Positions 46,636 to 55,904 are shown, numbered from the stretch's first letter. The stretch is DNA of 56,902 nt from Methylococcales bacterium (GCA_028712795.1 JAQTPT010000022.1:1-56902), one strand, 5' to 3'. Numbers and translations are program-made. Notes: a model not told the origin generated them from the sequence alone.

Positions 46636-48090
46636 CTAGCATTTTTCCGCTTGAATCAAGAAATTCGTCTTGTAATACGCCTCTTCCATGACCAATATCT
46701 TAAACCCGTTAGCGAGTAGCAATTCCAGGATTTCGTCTTCTGTTGGCAGGTACTTAAAACCGCCTCCAGTGAGCAAACGAAGTTGAAATTTCAACACCTT
46801 ATTCATCTTATCCTGGTCGATATTGTGGGCAATACAGTCGTCGAGCACGCGTTGGCGATGTTCTGCGGATAATCCACGACCTTTTAAAGGGCTGGATATA
46901 ACAAGTTTGCCATTCGGCTTTAGTACCCGGCACATCTCGCGGATCGCCAATTCCGGGTGTTGAATATTGAACAATACGTTAACGCTGGTGACGGCATCAA
47001 AATTCTCATCTGGGAAGTCCAGATTGGTCACGTTTCCGCCCACAACTGTTACGTTATCGAAGTGTTGTGCTTTGGCGCTAGCGGATTTCACCATGCCTTC
47101 GCTGAAGTCAATTGCCGTAACCTGCCGTTGTTGATCCGCCAGTCTGATGGTAAGGTTGCCAGTACCGCACCCGGCGTCCAGGACTTGTGTGCCTGCCAGG
47201 GATAACTCGGCCACACGGTCAAGCATGCGGTTGTAGTCAGGCAGAAGAGTGATGTAGTCGTAGACCTCTTGCGAAAATTCACTCCAGAAGTCTGACCATT
47301 GATCATTGATAACATCAAAACTACGACGGTACATATCGGCCTGAATCAATTGGGGGGCCACTACAGGCATCCGTCTCCCCGTCAGGAAGAGTAGCAGCTC
47401 CGTGGCAGTTAACGACCCGGAGAGCATAGCGGCAACAGGGTTAGACGGGATAGGCCGCTGACCGGCCACTGCCTGCTGGTAGACACTCATTTCAACGTAT
47501 TCAGGAAAAATTGGGCAGAATTTTGCCGCATTAATCTGATTCGTTTTGGGGTTATACTCCATATACTCTTCAAAGGTCATGCTATCAGGTGCAAAGACCA
47601 ACAGCGTAGCTCCCATACCAATGATTGGCGAAGTGAATACGTACTTATTCATCTTCCGTGCGGTAGCGTAGAGACGAATTTTTTCCTCTATGGTAAAAAA
47701 TTCAATGGCGTCCACTATCGCGTCGCAACCTTCAATAAACGGCTCGATATTCCCCGCATTAACGCCTGTGTCAAATGTGGTTATCTCACATTCCGGGTTT
47801 ATATCATGTACCAATGCGGACATGACGTCGGCTTTGTTCTTGCCGAGAGTTGACTCCAGCGCGCCATATTGCCGATTGCGGTCAGAAGCGCCAAAGCAAC
47901 TTGGATCAGCAATATGAAAAGCACCGACACCGGCGCGGGCTAAGGTGACCAACTGGATGCCGCCGACACCACCGACGCCGGCGATGCCGATTGTGCAGTT
48001 ACGCAATCGTTGTTGGTCTTCTTCGGAGATTATCCCGATATTACGTGAGAAAAGTTCGTTGTAATGGGCTTCATTTGATTCATTTCGCAT
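46636..48090 (-). CDS. ThiF/E1-like adenylyltransferase fused to a SAM methyltransferase
   Basis: A 484-residue two-domain protein. Residues about 20-255 are a ThiF/MoeB/HesA Rossmann domain: ATP loop GIAGVGGVGG at 35-44, ASDRNRQYGA at 69-77 (the D-x-N-R-Q motif), GKNKADV near 83 and VDAIEFF at 126-132 where the canonical DatD motif would be. No zinc CxxC pair and no clear catalytic Cys are seen. Residues about 295-480 are a class I methyltransferase: motif I VLDAGCGTGNLTIRLA, motif II VTAIDFSEGMV, NFDAVTSVNVLFNI and LKPNGKLVISSP. The start is ATG 48090 after AAAGGAGAGACC. It could activate and methylate one substrate; that function is inference. The window shows no ubiquitin-like protein partner. 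Confidence 0.85.
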   Translation of the reverse strand: MRNESNEAHYNELFSRNIGIISEEDQQRLRNCTIGIAGVGGVGGIQLVTLARAGVGAFHIADPSCFGASDRNRQYGALESTLGKNKADVMSALVHDINPECEITTFDTGVNAGNIEPFIEGCDAIVDAIEFFTIEEKIRLYATARKMNKYVFTSPIIGMGATLLVFAPDSMTFEEYMEYNPKTNQINAAKFCPIFPEYVEMSVYQQAVAGQRPIPSNPVAAMLSGSLTATELLLFLTGRRMPVVAPQLIQADMYRRSFDVINDQWSDFWSEFSQEVYDYITLLPDYNRMLDRVAELSLAGTQVLDAGCGTGNLTIRLADQQRQVTAIDFSEGMVKSASAKAQHFDNVTVVGGNVTNLDFPDENFDAVTSVNVLFNIQHPELAIREMCRVLKPNGKLVISSPLKGRGLSAEHRQRVLDDCIAHNIDQDKMNKVLKFQLRLLTGGGFKYLPTEDEILELLLANGFKILVMEEAYYKTNFLIQAEKC

Positions 48091-48248
48091 AATGGTCTCT
48101 CCTTTAATAAATACCTGAAAAAATTGTAAACGGGTAATAAATGGTCAAATTGTTGGGAGTTATTTGCTATGATAATTTGTTCGAAAAGGTTGAGTCTTTT
48201 TAGTGACCAGCAGTCCATGACACACTTTCAGCGTTGCAAGTAAAGGGT

Positions 48249-49541
48249 CTACTTATTAACGGGAATCGCCTTAAAGGCTTTAAAGCCGATATCCGTGCGG
48301 TAATAAACTTGATCCCAGTGGATGCTGCCAGCAAGCGCATAGGCTTTTGTTTGAGCTTCCTGAATATCATGTCCCAGCGCACAAGCGCATAAAACGCGCC
48401 CGCCTGACGTCACTATATCGTTGCCGGCTTGTTCCGTGCCGGCATGAAACACTTTGCTGTCTTCCTGTTCTTGAGCAGGTAAACCGGAGATGACTGCGCC
48501 CTTTTGATAAGCATCCGGGTATCCTCCTGCTGCCAACACAACGCCTAATGCGGCTCGTTCGTCCCATTCACTCGTGGTTTTATCGAGTTCTCCAGCCAAG
48601 GCGGCCTCACAGAGCTCGACCAGATCACTTTTCATGCGCATCATGATCGGTTGTGTTTCAGGATCGCCAAAGCGGCAGTTAAATTCCAGCACTTTAATAG
48701 CGCCATCGGGTGCAATCATTAATCCGGCATAAAGAAAGCCGGTGTAGGGCAGTCCATCGTCTGCCATGCCTTTTAAAGTGGGTTCGATCACATCACGCAT
48801 AACCCGGTCATGAATTTCAGGGGTGACGGCGGGAGCTGGAGAATAAGCGCCCATGCCTCCTGTATTAGGGCCTTTATCGCCATTGTCACGGGCTTTATGA
48901 TCCTGGGATGTTGCCATGGGCAGGGCGTGCTTGCCATCGGCAATAACAATGAAACTGGCCTCTTCCCCTTGCAGAAATTCTTCGATGACAACCCGGTTGC
49001 CAGCTTCTCCAAACACATTGCCGGATAACATGTCTTCAACGGCATTAATGGCTTCTTGTCCGGTTTGTGCGACGATAACGCCTTTGCCCGCCGCTAAACC
49101 GTCGGCTTTAACGACAATTGGCGTCCCTTGTTGTTGGATGTAGGTAATGGCCTGATTTTTATCGGTAAAACTCTGATAAGCGGCGGTCGGAATATGATGG
49201 CGGATCATGAAGTCCTTGCAAAAAGACTTGGAGCCTTCCAGTTGAGCGGCTTTAGCGGATGGCCCGAAGCACTTCAGCCCCGCTTTTTGGAAGCTGTCAA
49301 CAATGCCCATAACCAAGGGGATTTCCGGGCCGATAATAGTCAAACCGATATGTTCCTTTTGGACGAATGCCATCAACCCCGGGATATCATCGACTGCGAT
49401 GGCGACGTTTTCAACAGACGGTTCAAGTGCAGTGCCTGGATTGCCGGGAGCAACAAACACTTTTTCAACTTTAGGCGATTGCTGGGCTTTCCAGGCAAGG
49501 GCATGTTCCCGGCCGCCGTTGCCGACGATGAGAATTTTCAT
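48249..49541 (-). CDS. purD: Phosphoribosylamine-glycine ligase
   Basis: A 430-residue ATP-grasp enzyme, step 2 of purine synthesis. I start it at ATG 49541 (MKILIVGNGGREHALAWKAQ) with GGAG upstream; the open frame continues 21 residues further without family resemblance. Typical blocks are GPEIPLVMGIVDSF, FGPSAKAAQLEGSK, PIVVKADGLAAGKGV, SQDHKARDNGDKGPNTGGMG and the late EFNCRFGDPETQ metal-binding stretch. It follows purH in the same direction with about 200 bp between, containing a long inverted repeat. Confidence 0.97.
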   Translation of the reverse strand: MKILIVGNGGREHALAWKAQQSPKVEKVFVAPGNPGTALEPSVENVAIAVDDIPGLMAFVQKEHIGLTIIGPEIPLVMGIVDSFQKAGLKCFGPSAKAAQLEGSKSFCKDFMIRHHIPTAAYQSFTDKNQAITYIQQQGTPIVVKADGLAAGKGVIVAQTGQEAINAVEDMLSGNVFGEAGNRVVIEEFLQGEEASFIVIADGKHALPMATSQDHKARDNGDKGPNTGGMGAYSPAPAVTPEIHDRVMRDVIEPTLKGMADDGLPYTGFLYAGLMIAPDGAIKVLEFNCRFGDPETQPIMMRMKSDLVELCEAALAGELDKTTSEWDERAALGVVLAAGGYPDAYQKGAVISGLPAQEQEDSKVFHAGTEQAGNDIVTSGGRVLCACALGHDIQEAQTKAYALAGSIHWDQVYYRTDIGFKAFKAIPVNK

Positions 49542-49600
49542 AATATAGTCTCCGTGTTTTAGATTAAGGTAAATCGTAAAAATACCCCCTGTCACAGTTG

Positions 49601-49723
49601 CCACAGATTCACAGATTATAAATAAAGTTTGGCTACCAACTTTAGGCGGGGCAATTTAAGGTTTAGCCTTGCATGTGTTTCGCACTAAGCCGGTAGACAT
49701 GTGTTTAATATGTGAATCTGTGG
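49601..49723. repeat. Inverted repeat in the purH-purD gap
   Basis: CCACAGATTCACA (49601-49613) and its exact reverse complement TGTGAATCTGTGG (49711-49723) bracket 97 bp. The arms flank the whole spacer, so a purine operator is less likely than a dispersed repeat element. Confidence 0.55.
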
Positions 49724-49744
49724 CGGTTTATTTTTGCAGGTTAC

Positions 49745-51304
49745 CTAATGCCGGAAATGGCGCATGCCAGTGAACACCATGGCTATATTATGTTCGTCGG
49801 CCGCTGCAATCACTTCGTCATCCCGCATGGAGCCGCCGGGTTGTATGATGGCGGTTATACCCGCCTCAGCCGCAGAATCAATGCCATCCCTGAATGGAAA
49901 GAAGGCGTCTGAAGCCATTGCCGAGCCGGGTACAATCAGGCCTTCATCATCTGCTTTGATACCGGCGATTTTGGCAGAATACACACGGCTCATTTGCCCC
50001 GCGCCTACACCGATGGTTTGACCATTTTTACAATAAACGATGGCATTGGATTTGACGAACTTGGCGACCTTCCAGGCAAATAATAAATCCTCAAATTCTT
50101 GTTCAGTTGGTGTGCGCTTACTGACTACTTTGAGGTCTGTTTTCTTAACTTCGCCTAAATCCTTATCTTGCACCAGCAGGCCGCCCGCCACACGCTTGAA
50201 ATCGAGGGAAGGTTCAGTAACGCTGTCCCATACGCCGCATTCCAATAACCGGACATTTTGTTTTTCAGCCAGAACAGCTTGTGCAGATGGATTGATTGTT
50301 GGCGCAATAATAACTTCGACAAATTGGCGCTTGATAATTTCAGCGGCTGTTTGCTCATCCAGTTCCCGGTTAAAAGCAATGATACCGCCAAACGCGGAGG
50401 TTGGATCGGTTGCATAAGCCTTGTCGTAGGCAGCAAGAATGTTGTCAGCCTCGGCAACACCACAGGGGTTGGCATGTTTAACGATCACGCAGGCAGGCTT
50501 ATCGCTAAAGGATTTAACGCATTCCAGCGCCGAATCCGCATCCGCAATATTGTTGTAGGATAATTCCTTGCCTTGAAGTTGATTGGCCGCAGCGATCGTA
50601 CCTGATGCTGGAGATTTTTCCCGGTAAAAAGCCGCTTTTTGATGAGGATTCTCACCATAACGCATCGTTTGGCTATGATAGAACTGAAAATTCAGTGTTT
50701 CCGGAAACCGGATTCCGTTGATATTGCCTAAATAAGTGGCAATCGCGGTGTCGTAAGATGCCGTGTGTTCAAAGCTTTTTAGCGCCAGATGAAAGCGGGT
50801 CTGATCGGAAAGGCTGTTAGCTGCGCTTTTGAGCTCATTAATTATTGAGGCGTAGTCAGTTGGATGGACAATAACAGCAACGTCCGCATGATTTTTAGCG
50901 GCGGCGCGGATCATCGCAGGGCCGCCAATATCAATATTTTCAATGGCCGTATCCAGGTCGCAATCGGGATTAGCAACAGTTTGCTCAAATGGGTATAAAT
51001 TGACCACTACCATGTCTATCGGGCTAATATTGTTAGCGGCCATCACTGCATCGTCAATGCCCCGGCGACCTAAAATGCCGCCATGTACCTTCGGATGCAG
51101 GGTTTTAACCCGGCCATCCATCATTTCTGGAAAACCTGTGTAATCGGAGACTTCAGTCACAGGAATTTTATGTTCTGCCAGGGTTTTGGCTGTGCCGCCA
51201 GTAGACAGAATTTCAATACCCAGTTGACTCAATTCCCGGCAAAAATCGACGACACCGGATTTGTCGGAAACGCTGATCAGGGCGCGAGTTATTTTTTTGT
51301 TCAT
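49745..51304 (-). CDS. purH: AICAR transformylase / IMP cyclohydrolase
   Basis: A 519-residue bifunctional enzyme for the last two steps of IMP synthesis. The N-terminal MGS-like cyclohydrolase domain has [49 protein letters not shown]. The C-terminal transformylase domain has [13 protein letters not shown], the catalytic [29 protein letters not shown] and [11 protein letters not shown]. Gene order dusB-fis-purH-purD is common in gammaproteobacteria. Length is normal. Confidence 0.98.
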   Translation of the reverse strand: MNKKITRALISVSDKSGVVDFCRELSQLGIEILSTGGTAKTLAEHKIPVTEVSDYTGFPEMMDGRVKTLHPKVHGGILGRRGIDDAVMAANNISPIDMVVVNLYPFEQTVANPDCDLDTAIENIDIGGPAMIRAAAKNHADVAVIVHPTDYASIINELKSAANSLSDQTRFHLALKSFEHTASYDTAIATYLGNINGIRFPETLNFQFYHSQTMRYGENPHQKAAFYREKSPASGTIAAANQLQGKELSYNNIADADSALECVKSFSDKPACVIVKHANPCGVAEADNILAAYDKAYATDPTSAFGGIIAFNRELDEQTAAEIIKRQFVEVIIAPTINPSAQAVLAEKQNVRLLECGVWDSVTEPSLDFKRVAGGLLVQDKDLGEVKKTDLKVVSKRTPTEQEFEDLLFAWKVAKFVKSNAIVYCKNGQTIGVGAGQMSRVYSAKIAGIKADDEGLIVPGSAMASDAFFPFRDGIDSAAEAGITAIIQPGGSMRDDEVIAAADEHNIAMVFTGMRHFRH

Positions 51305-51376
51305 GCAGACCTTTGAATAACTGAATTGGTTTATGAGAGAGTGGCGAGGAAAGGTTAATCTGAAGCGGGCAGGGCT

Positions 51377-51673
51377 TTAAGATATACCGTACTGATCCAT
51401 CTTTTTGCGTAAGGTGCTTCGGCTTAAGCCTAGCGCTTTGGCGGTTTTGGTCTGGTTGTATCCTGAATGTTCCAGGGCGGCTTCCAATAAGGGTTTTTCA
51501 ACTTCGCTGATAACCATGGCATGTAAACCTACGGCATCGTGACCGCTTAATTGCGAAAGGTAGTGTTCTACTGTCTGCTTGACATACATAGCCAGCGGTA
51601 GAGGCAGGGGCAAAGGAACTGTTTTTTTGCTGTCTAAGTTAATGATTTCAGCACTTTTTTGAGATGCGTTCAT
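51377..51673 (-). CDS. fis: Fis nucleoid-associated DNA-binding protein
   Basis: A 98-residue factor for inversion stimulation, the nucleoid protein and growth-phase regulator. The C-terminal half is the DNA-binding part: VEKPLLEAALEHSGYNQTKT, AKALGLSRSTLRKKMDQYGIS (helix-turn-helix). The N-terminal arm carries a curious PLPLPLPL stretch, unlike E. coli Fis. Length is exactly that of E. coli Fis. It follows dusB with 1 bp between stop and ATG, the classic dusB-fis operon. Confidence 0.93.
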   Translation of the reverse strand: MNASQKSAEIINLDSKKTVPLPLPLPLAMYVKQTVEHYLSQLSGHDAVGLHAMVISEVEKPLLEAALEHSGYNQTKTAKALGLSRSTLRKKMDQYGIS

Positions 51674-51674
51674 A

Positions 51675-52658
51675 TTATGCAGCTCGATCGGTTGTTAATA
51701 GGTTAAACGCTGAATCAATCAGCGCTAGTTGCCGGGTTGGACACATTGTCTGGTTGATGTTGTTTTTTATATCCTGGCTTACGCATCCAAGTTGCTTAAA
51801 ATACCAGCCGATATGTTTTCTTGCTATTCTAACACCGCAGGCATTGCCATAGAAGCTATAAAGTTGTTCCAGATGGCCTAGAAGTGTGTTGTGGATAGCC
51901 GAATCTGTTGGTTTTTCAACAGCTTTACCGGTTTTAAGAAATTGACTGATTTGATTAAATAGCCATGGATTGCCTTGGGCTGCCCGACCGATCATGATAG
52001 CGTCCGCGCCCGTGGTATCAAGAACATATTTGGCTTTTTCCGCCGAATCAATGTCGCCGTTGGCGATAATTGGAATGCTGACCGACTGTTTAACTTTTTT
52101 AATAGTTTCATATTCGGCTTGTCCGTTAAATTTACAGGCACGGGTTCGTCCATGAAGGGTTAGCGCGGCTATGCCCGATTCTTCCGCTATTTTGGCTATT
52201 TCAACGGCGTTACGGCTATATAAATCCCAACCGGTGCGAATTTTTAGCGTGACGGGGATGTCGACTGCATTAACCACCGTATCCAGTATTTTCCTGACCA
52301 ACGCCTCGTCCCTTAATAAAGCGGAACCTGCTGCTATTGAACAGACTTTTTTGGCCGGGCAGCCCATGTTTATATCAATGATTTGAGCGCCGCGTTGCGC
52401 GTTAAATCTAGCTGCATCCGCCATTTGCCGGGGATCTGTGCCGAGTATTTGCACGGAGCGGAGCCCTGTTTCCCCATTATGATCAGCTTTTAACAGGGTC
52501 CTTTTATGGTGACGCAAAGCGGGATTGGATGCCACCATTTCGGACACGGCTAAACCCGCGCCAAATTGTTTGCACAATTCTCTGAAAGGACGGTCACTGA
52601 TACCTGCCATGGGTGCAAGAATCAGTTTGTTTTCAAGTTGATAGGGGCCGATTTGCAT
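51675..52658 (-). CDS. dusB: tRNA-dihydrouridine synthase B
   Basis: A 327-residue FMN enzyme that reduces uridine in the tRNA D loop. Signatures are LILAPMAGISDRPFRELCKQ, INMGCPAKKVC with the catalytic Cys, LTLHGRTRACKFNGQAEYE, IANGDIDSAEKA and MIGRAAQGNPWLFNQIS. It is directly followed by fis; their shared transcript gives fis its expression in known gammaproteobacteria. Confidence 0.97.
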   Translation of the reverse strand: MQIGPYQLENKLILAPMAGISDRPFRELCKQFGAGLAVSEMVASNPALRHHKRTLLKADHNGETGLRSVQILGTDPRQMADAARFNAQRGAQIIDINMGCPAKKVCSIAAGSALLRDEALVRKILDTVVNAVDIPVTLKIRTGWDLYSRNAVEIAKIAEESGIAALTLHGRTRACKFNGQAEYETIKKVKQSVSIPIIANGDIDSAEKAKYVLDTTGADAIMIGRAAQGNPWLFNQISQFLKTGKAVEKPTDSAIHNTLLGHLEQLYSFYGNACGVRIARKHIGWYFKQLGCVSQDIKNNINQTMCPTRQLALIDSAFNLLTTDRAA

Positions 52659-52728
52659 AAGGGAGGTTAAAGGGTTATCGGAGGAGTGGCTTGTTTTTAG
52701 CTTTTTCCTTGAACAATGAGCTTAAAAA

Positions 52729-53256
52729 TCATTTATCGGTAGAATCGTTCCAGATCGGATTATTCCGGTCTTCTTGATCCAGTTTGGCTAAATCTTCAGG
52801 ATAGAGATGCCAGAACGACTTATCAATCTTTGCATTGCTGTAACTTTCTTTTTTCTCATGGGCGAACGGACACCACCAGTTTTCAACGATTTTGACCATG
52901 TAAGCGTGCCATTCGAAAAGGGCGACACTGACGGGGCAATACCAGGTGCAGTTTAGTATCCAGAACAGTTTAGATTGCGCCAAACTGGTTTTGAAGGAGC
53001 CATCCATGGTAATTTGGTTTTTCAGGTTATAGCGGTGGCTGCTTCTGGCAGGAAGAAAATCAGCCAGGGTTTTTATGTTTTCCCCGCCTATCATGCGTAA
53101 GTGATAGTAGGTGAGATAGGCGCTAAGAAATACAAAGGGTAATGTCAATATCGGCAGGTAAACAAGAATCAAACCTATGGCTCTTTGCAGAACAGGGACT
53201 TGTTTATGATTTTTGCCGATTTCAGCCCGGCCGGAACAGGAATCACATGCTTTCAT
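52729..53256 (-). CDS. Cys-rich hypothetical membrane protein
   Basis: A 175-residue protein with no family I recognise. A CDSC pair (Cys4, Cys7) opens the protein, one hydrophobic segment lies at about 22-50 (AIGLILVYLPILTLPFVFLS), and the centre has CTWYC (Cys103, Cys107), then WHAYMVK and WWCPFAHEKK (Cys129, His133). The Cys/His spacing suggests metal or redox binding rather than a simple structural protein. The C-terminal tail is acidic. It lies 13 bp downstream of the small metal-binding gene, so the two are one transcription unit. The pair sits between rlmI and dusB, breaking the usual prmA-dusB neighbourhood. Confidence 0.8.
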   Translation of the reverse strand: MKACDSCSGRAEIGKNHKQVPVLQRAIGLILVYLPILTLPFVFLSAYLTYYHLRMIGGENIKTLADFLPARSSHRYNLKNQITMDGSFKTSLAQSKLFWILNCTWYCPVSVALFEWHAYMVKIVENWWCPFAHEKKESYSNAKIDKSFWHLYPEDLAKLDQEDRNNPIWNDSTDK

Positions 53257-53269
53257 TTTTTAAATATCC

Positions 53270-53455
53270 TCATTTATCTTTTGATGTTTGTTCAATTGAT
53301 GGTGTCGTTTTGTATTCGTTGAGCAGTTGGTAAATGCTCAGGCAACCAGCGCAGCAAAATTTGCGCAGGCCATCAGCAGTGTTTAGTGTAAAGCTTTTCA
53401 AAACGGCTGCTTGTCCGCAAAGGTCGCATTTTTTTTCATATTCTATCGTGGGCAT
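53270..53455 (-). CDS. Stand-alone CcoI-type metal-binding domain protein
   Basis: A 61-residue soluble protein. Cys10 and Cys13 (CDLCG) and the FCCAGC motif (Cys34, 35, 38) followed by LSIYQLL match the N-terminal metal-binding domain that precedes the membrane part of CcoI/FixI-type copper P-ATPases (there, FCCxGCxxVYxLL). Here the domain exists alone. It may carry copper or zinc to a partner such as the adjacent Cys-rich membrane protein; that is inference. The gene is at the start of the two-gene unit, 18 bp after rlmI. Confidence 0.82.
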   Translation of the reverse strand: MPTIEYEKKCDLCGQAAVLKSFTLNTADGLRKFCCAGCLSIYQLLNEYKTTPSIEQTSKDK

Positions 53456-53473
53456 AACGATGTCTCAATGGTT

Positions 53474-54670
53474 TTATAAGCTTGTAGAGACAGAGCAAAA
53501 GAAGGTCTTTAAATAATCAGTCTCTGGCGAGGCGGGGTCGATGGGATGGTCGGGCCCTTGACCGCCGCTGGCAAAAAACACCAGATGCCGATCGATATGC
53601 CGCCCCGATGAGCGTAGAATTTCATGCAAATTTTCACGGCTCAGATGATAAGAGCAGGACGCTGATACCAGAATGCCATTCCTGGATAAAACCTGGAGGG
53701 CAAGGTGGTTTAATCGGCGATATGCTTCGTAACCTTGTTTAAAATCTTTTTTGCGTTTAATTAATGCCGGCGGATCGAGGACAATAATATCATAAAGCTG
53801 GTTCTCCAGGCGTGCTTGCTTTAGAAAATCAAAAACATCATTGCGCACAAAATGCATTTTATCGTCAACCCGGTTGAGCTGGGCATTTTCCTTGGCCAGC
53901 GTCAATGCGCCGTCAGACGCGTCAACACAAATGACTTCCGAGGCTCCAGCCAGGGCGGCAGGAATACCCCAGGCGCCGGTGTAGGAAAATAAATCCAGTA
54001 CCCGCTGATTTTTCGCAACACTTGCCAAGAGTGCGCGGCTGCTTCGATGGTCATAAAACCAGCCGGTTTTTTGGCCGTTTAGAATATCGATTTTAAATTG
54101 CGCTCCGTTTTCTTCAATGAACAGTGTGTCGGGGAGTTGACCGTAGGCGACCTCGGATTCCAGGCTTAGTCCCTCCAGTTGCCGTTGGCTGTTGTCATTT
54201 TTAAGAATGATGGCGACAGGGCTTAATAATTCAACCAGTGCGGCAAGCAAGGCTTCTTTGCGCAATTCAATGCCCGCAGTGGTTATCTGGACCGATAACA
54301 CCGGCCCGAAACGATCAATGACCAAGCCCGGCAAGCCATCACTTTCGCCAAAAACAAGGCGATAATAAGGCTTGTCAAAGAGTTTTTCACGCAGGGCCAG
54401 CGCGGTGGTCAGGCGTTCTTTGAAAAAATTGACGCCAAATTTCAGATCGGGTTTTCTTGATAGCAGCCTGGCGCAAATCAAGGTCTGTGGATTGACGTAA
54501 GCTGTCCCCAGGATTTTGCCATCATCACTTTTAACCTGTGCCAGGTCGCCAGGCGAGAACTGTTCAAGAGGTGTGCGTCTGGTGTCAACTTCATTGCTAA
54601 AAACCCACAAATGCCCCTTACGCAGCCGTTTGTCTTCGTTCTTTTTCAAATATATTTCAGGTAGGGGCAT
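53474..54670 (-). CDS. rlmI: 23S rRNA m5C1962 methyltransferase
   Basis: A 398-residue enzyme with an N-terminal PUA domain and a C-terminal Rossmann methyltransferase. I start at ATG 54670, giving MPLPEIYLKKNEDKRLRKGH, where family similarity begins; the frame extends 39 residues further back but overlaps prmA. Landmarks are GHLWVFSNEVDT, VLDLFSYTGAWGIPAALAGA (motif I), ICVDASDGAL and YDIIVLDPPALIKRKKDFKQ (motif IV), then LVSASCSYHLS with the catalytic Cys. It lies 55 bp after prmA. Confidence 0.93.
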   Translation of the reverse strand: MPLPEIYLKKNEDKRLRKGHLWVFSNEVDTRRTPLEQFSPGDLAQVKSDDGKILGTAYVNPQTLICARLLSRKPDLKFGVNFFKERLTTALALREKLFDKPYYRLVFGESDGLPGLVIDRFGPVLSVQITTAGIELRKEALLAALVELLSPVAIILKNDNSQRQLEGLSLESEVAYGQLPDTLFIEENGAQFKIDILNGQKTGWFYDHRSSRALLASVAKNQRVLDLFSYTGAWGIPAALAGASEVICVDASDGALTLAKENAQLNRVDDKMHFVRNDVFDFLKQARLENQLYDIIVLDPPALIKRKKDFKQGYEAYRRLNHLALQVLSRNGILVSASCSYHLSRENLHEILRSSGRHIDRHLVFFASGGQGPDHPIDPASPETDYLKTFFCSVSTSL

Positions 54671-54725
54671 GGTAATGCGAGGTTGTGTAGGGTAAGGTTG
54701 ATAGTTTAAGACTAAAGACGCACTG

Positions 54726-55604
54726 CTAGCGCTTGACGCCATCCAGTCTGATCCAGTCTTCCAGTTGAACCAAAGGGGTGAAGGCAATATTTTTCTGATA
54801 AACGCCGATTACGGATTCAGCCTGTTCGTGTAAGATGCCTGATAACACGAGTTGACCGCCCGAAACAACCAATGCGCAAATCTGTTCTGACATATTGATT
54901 AACGGTAAGGCCAAAATATTGGCCAAGACAATATCGGCTTGAAAAGGGACAAATTGCTCAGGCAAATAGCAGTTAATTTTATCCTGAACAGCATTTTTTA
55001 ACGCATTGCTTTGAGTGGCAGTTATGGCTTGCGGATCAATATCGACGGCATGAGCTATTTTGGCGCCCAGTAATACCGCGGCAACAGCCAATATGCCGGA
55101 ACCACAGCCGTAATCGATGACTGTTTTACCCGTCAAGTCATGACTGGCCAGCCATTCCAGACATAAGGCCGTCGTCGGGTGGGTGCCTGTGCCGAAGGCA
55201 AGTCCCGGGTCCAGCATCAGGCAAACCGTATCGGGTTCAATTTGTTCCTGATTGGTTGGGCAGACCCAAAGTTTGCCGGCAAACTTCATCGGCTTATAGT
55301 ATTCCATCCAGGCGCGTTCCCATTCCTGATCGGCAACGGCTTCATAAAGCCAGCTATGTAAGCCTTCTTTCTTGAATTGCTCAAAGACCAGATTTTTTAT
55401 AAGTTCAGGATCGGCTTCCAATTCGTAGAGTGCGATAACCTGCGTGTTGCTCCATATTTTGGTTTCGCCAATAGCCGGTTCGTAAACCGGTTCGTCTTCC
55501 GCATCCATGTAAGTGACGGAAACCGCGCCGAGATCGCTTAAAAAATCAGCTAGTCGGGGCGCGGTGTTTTCTTTGGTGATAACGGAAATTTGATGCCAGG
55601 CCAT
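54726..55604 (-). CDS. prmA: Ribosomal protein L11 methyltransferase
   Basis: A 292-residue enzyme that trimethylates ribosomal protein L11. The N-terminal substrate-binding domain is followed by the Rossmann domain: GLAFGTGTHPTTALCLEWLA (the typical PrmA motif), GKTVIDYGCGSGILAVAAVL (motif I), HAVDIDPQAITATQSNA and DIVLANILALPLINM. The start is ATG 55602-55604; the ribosome binding site is weak. In enterobacteria prmA precedes dusB-fis; here rlmI and the Cys-rich pair intervene. Confidence 0.96.
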   Translation of the reverse strand: MAWHQISVITKENTAPRLADFLSDLGAVSVTYMDAEDEPVYEPAIGETKIWSNTQVIALYELEADPELIKNLVFEQFKKEGLHSWLYEAVADQEWERAWMEYYKPMKFAGKLWVCPTNQEQIEPDTVCLMLDPGLAFGTGTHPTTALCLEWLASHDLTGKTVIDYGCGSGILAVAAVLLGAKIAHAVDIDPQAITATQSNALKNAVQDKINCYLPEQFVPFQADIVLANILALPLINMSEQICALVVSGGQLVLSGILHEQAESVIGVYQKNIAFTPLVQLEDWIRLDGVKR

Positions 55605-55637
55605 GTGAGATGATTTGTTTGAAGGGATGGATTGTAG

Positions 55638-55707
55638 GTTGGGTTAGCGACAGCGTAACCCAACATTCGGGGCTTGAATGTGTCGGGTTACGGCTATCGC
55701 CTAACCC
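55638..55707. repeat. GTTGGGTTA palindromic repeats
   Basis: GTTGGGTTA-GCGACAGCG-TAACCCAAC (55638-55664) is a perfect inverted repeat. GGGTTACGGCTATCGCC-TAACCC (55685-55707) is a second, related one. Another degenerate copy lies at 56019-56085. Confidence 0.7.
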
Positions 55708-55709
55708 AA

Positions 55710-55904
55710 TCAACGCACTGCAACGGGGTCAAAAGGTTCTTCATAACGAATTTTTACCCCGCGCAATGGGTAGGCTTTTTTAGCATTCAATTCCTGTTGT
55801 TCGTACAATAAACCTAAGCGAAAATAATGGATTAAATCATAAAGTTCGTTAAGTTTGTCGCTTGGAATTTGATCTATTTCATTAATAATCTGTTCTTGTA
55901 ACAT
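55710..55904 (-). CDS. DUF2281-like putative antitoxin
   Basis: A 64-residue protein resembling DUF2281/antitoxin-type proteins: IINEIDQIPSDKLNELYDLI is the helical domain, and PLRGVKIRYEEPFDPVA near the C-terminus matches the conserved PLRGxxxxYxxPFxP end seen in such antitoxins. The usual partner (a PIN-domain toxin) is not next to it: only repeats lie on both sides, so it may be a relic or work alone. The ATG lies at 55902-55904. The assignment is from motif memory and not certain. Confidence 0.6.
   Translation of the reverse strand: MLQEQIINEIDQIPSDKLNELYDLIHYFRLGLLYEQQELNAKKAYPLRGVKIRYEEPFDPVAVR

Noticed and set aside
49601..49723. PurR operator between purH and purD
   Set aside because: The inverted arms are 97 bp apart and do not match the compact PurR palindrome; a repeat element explains them better.
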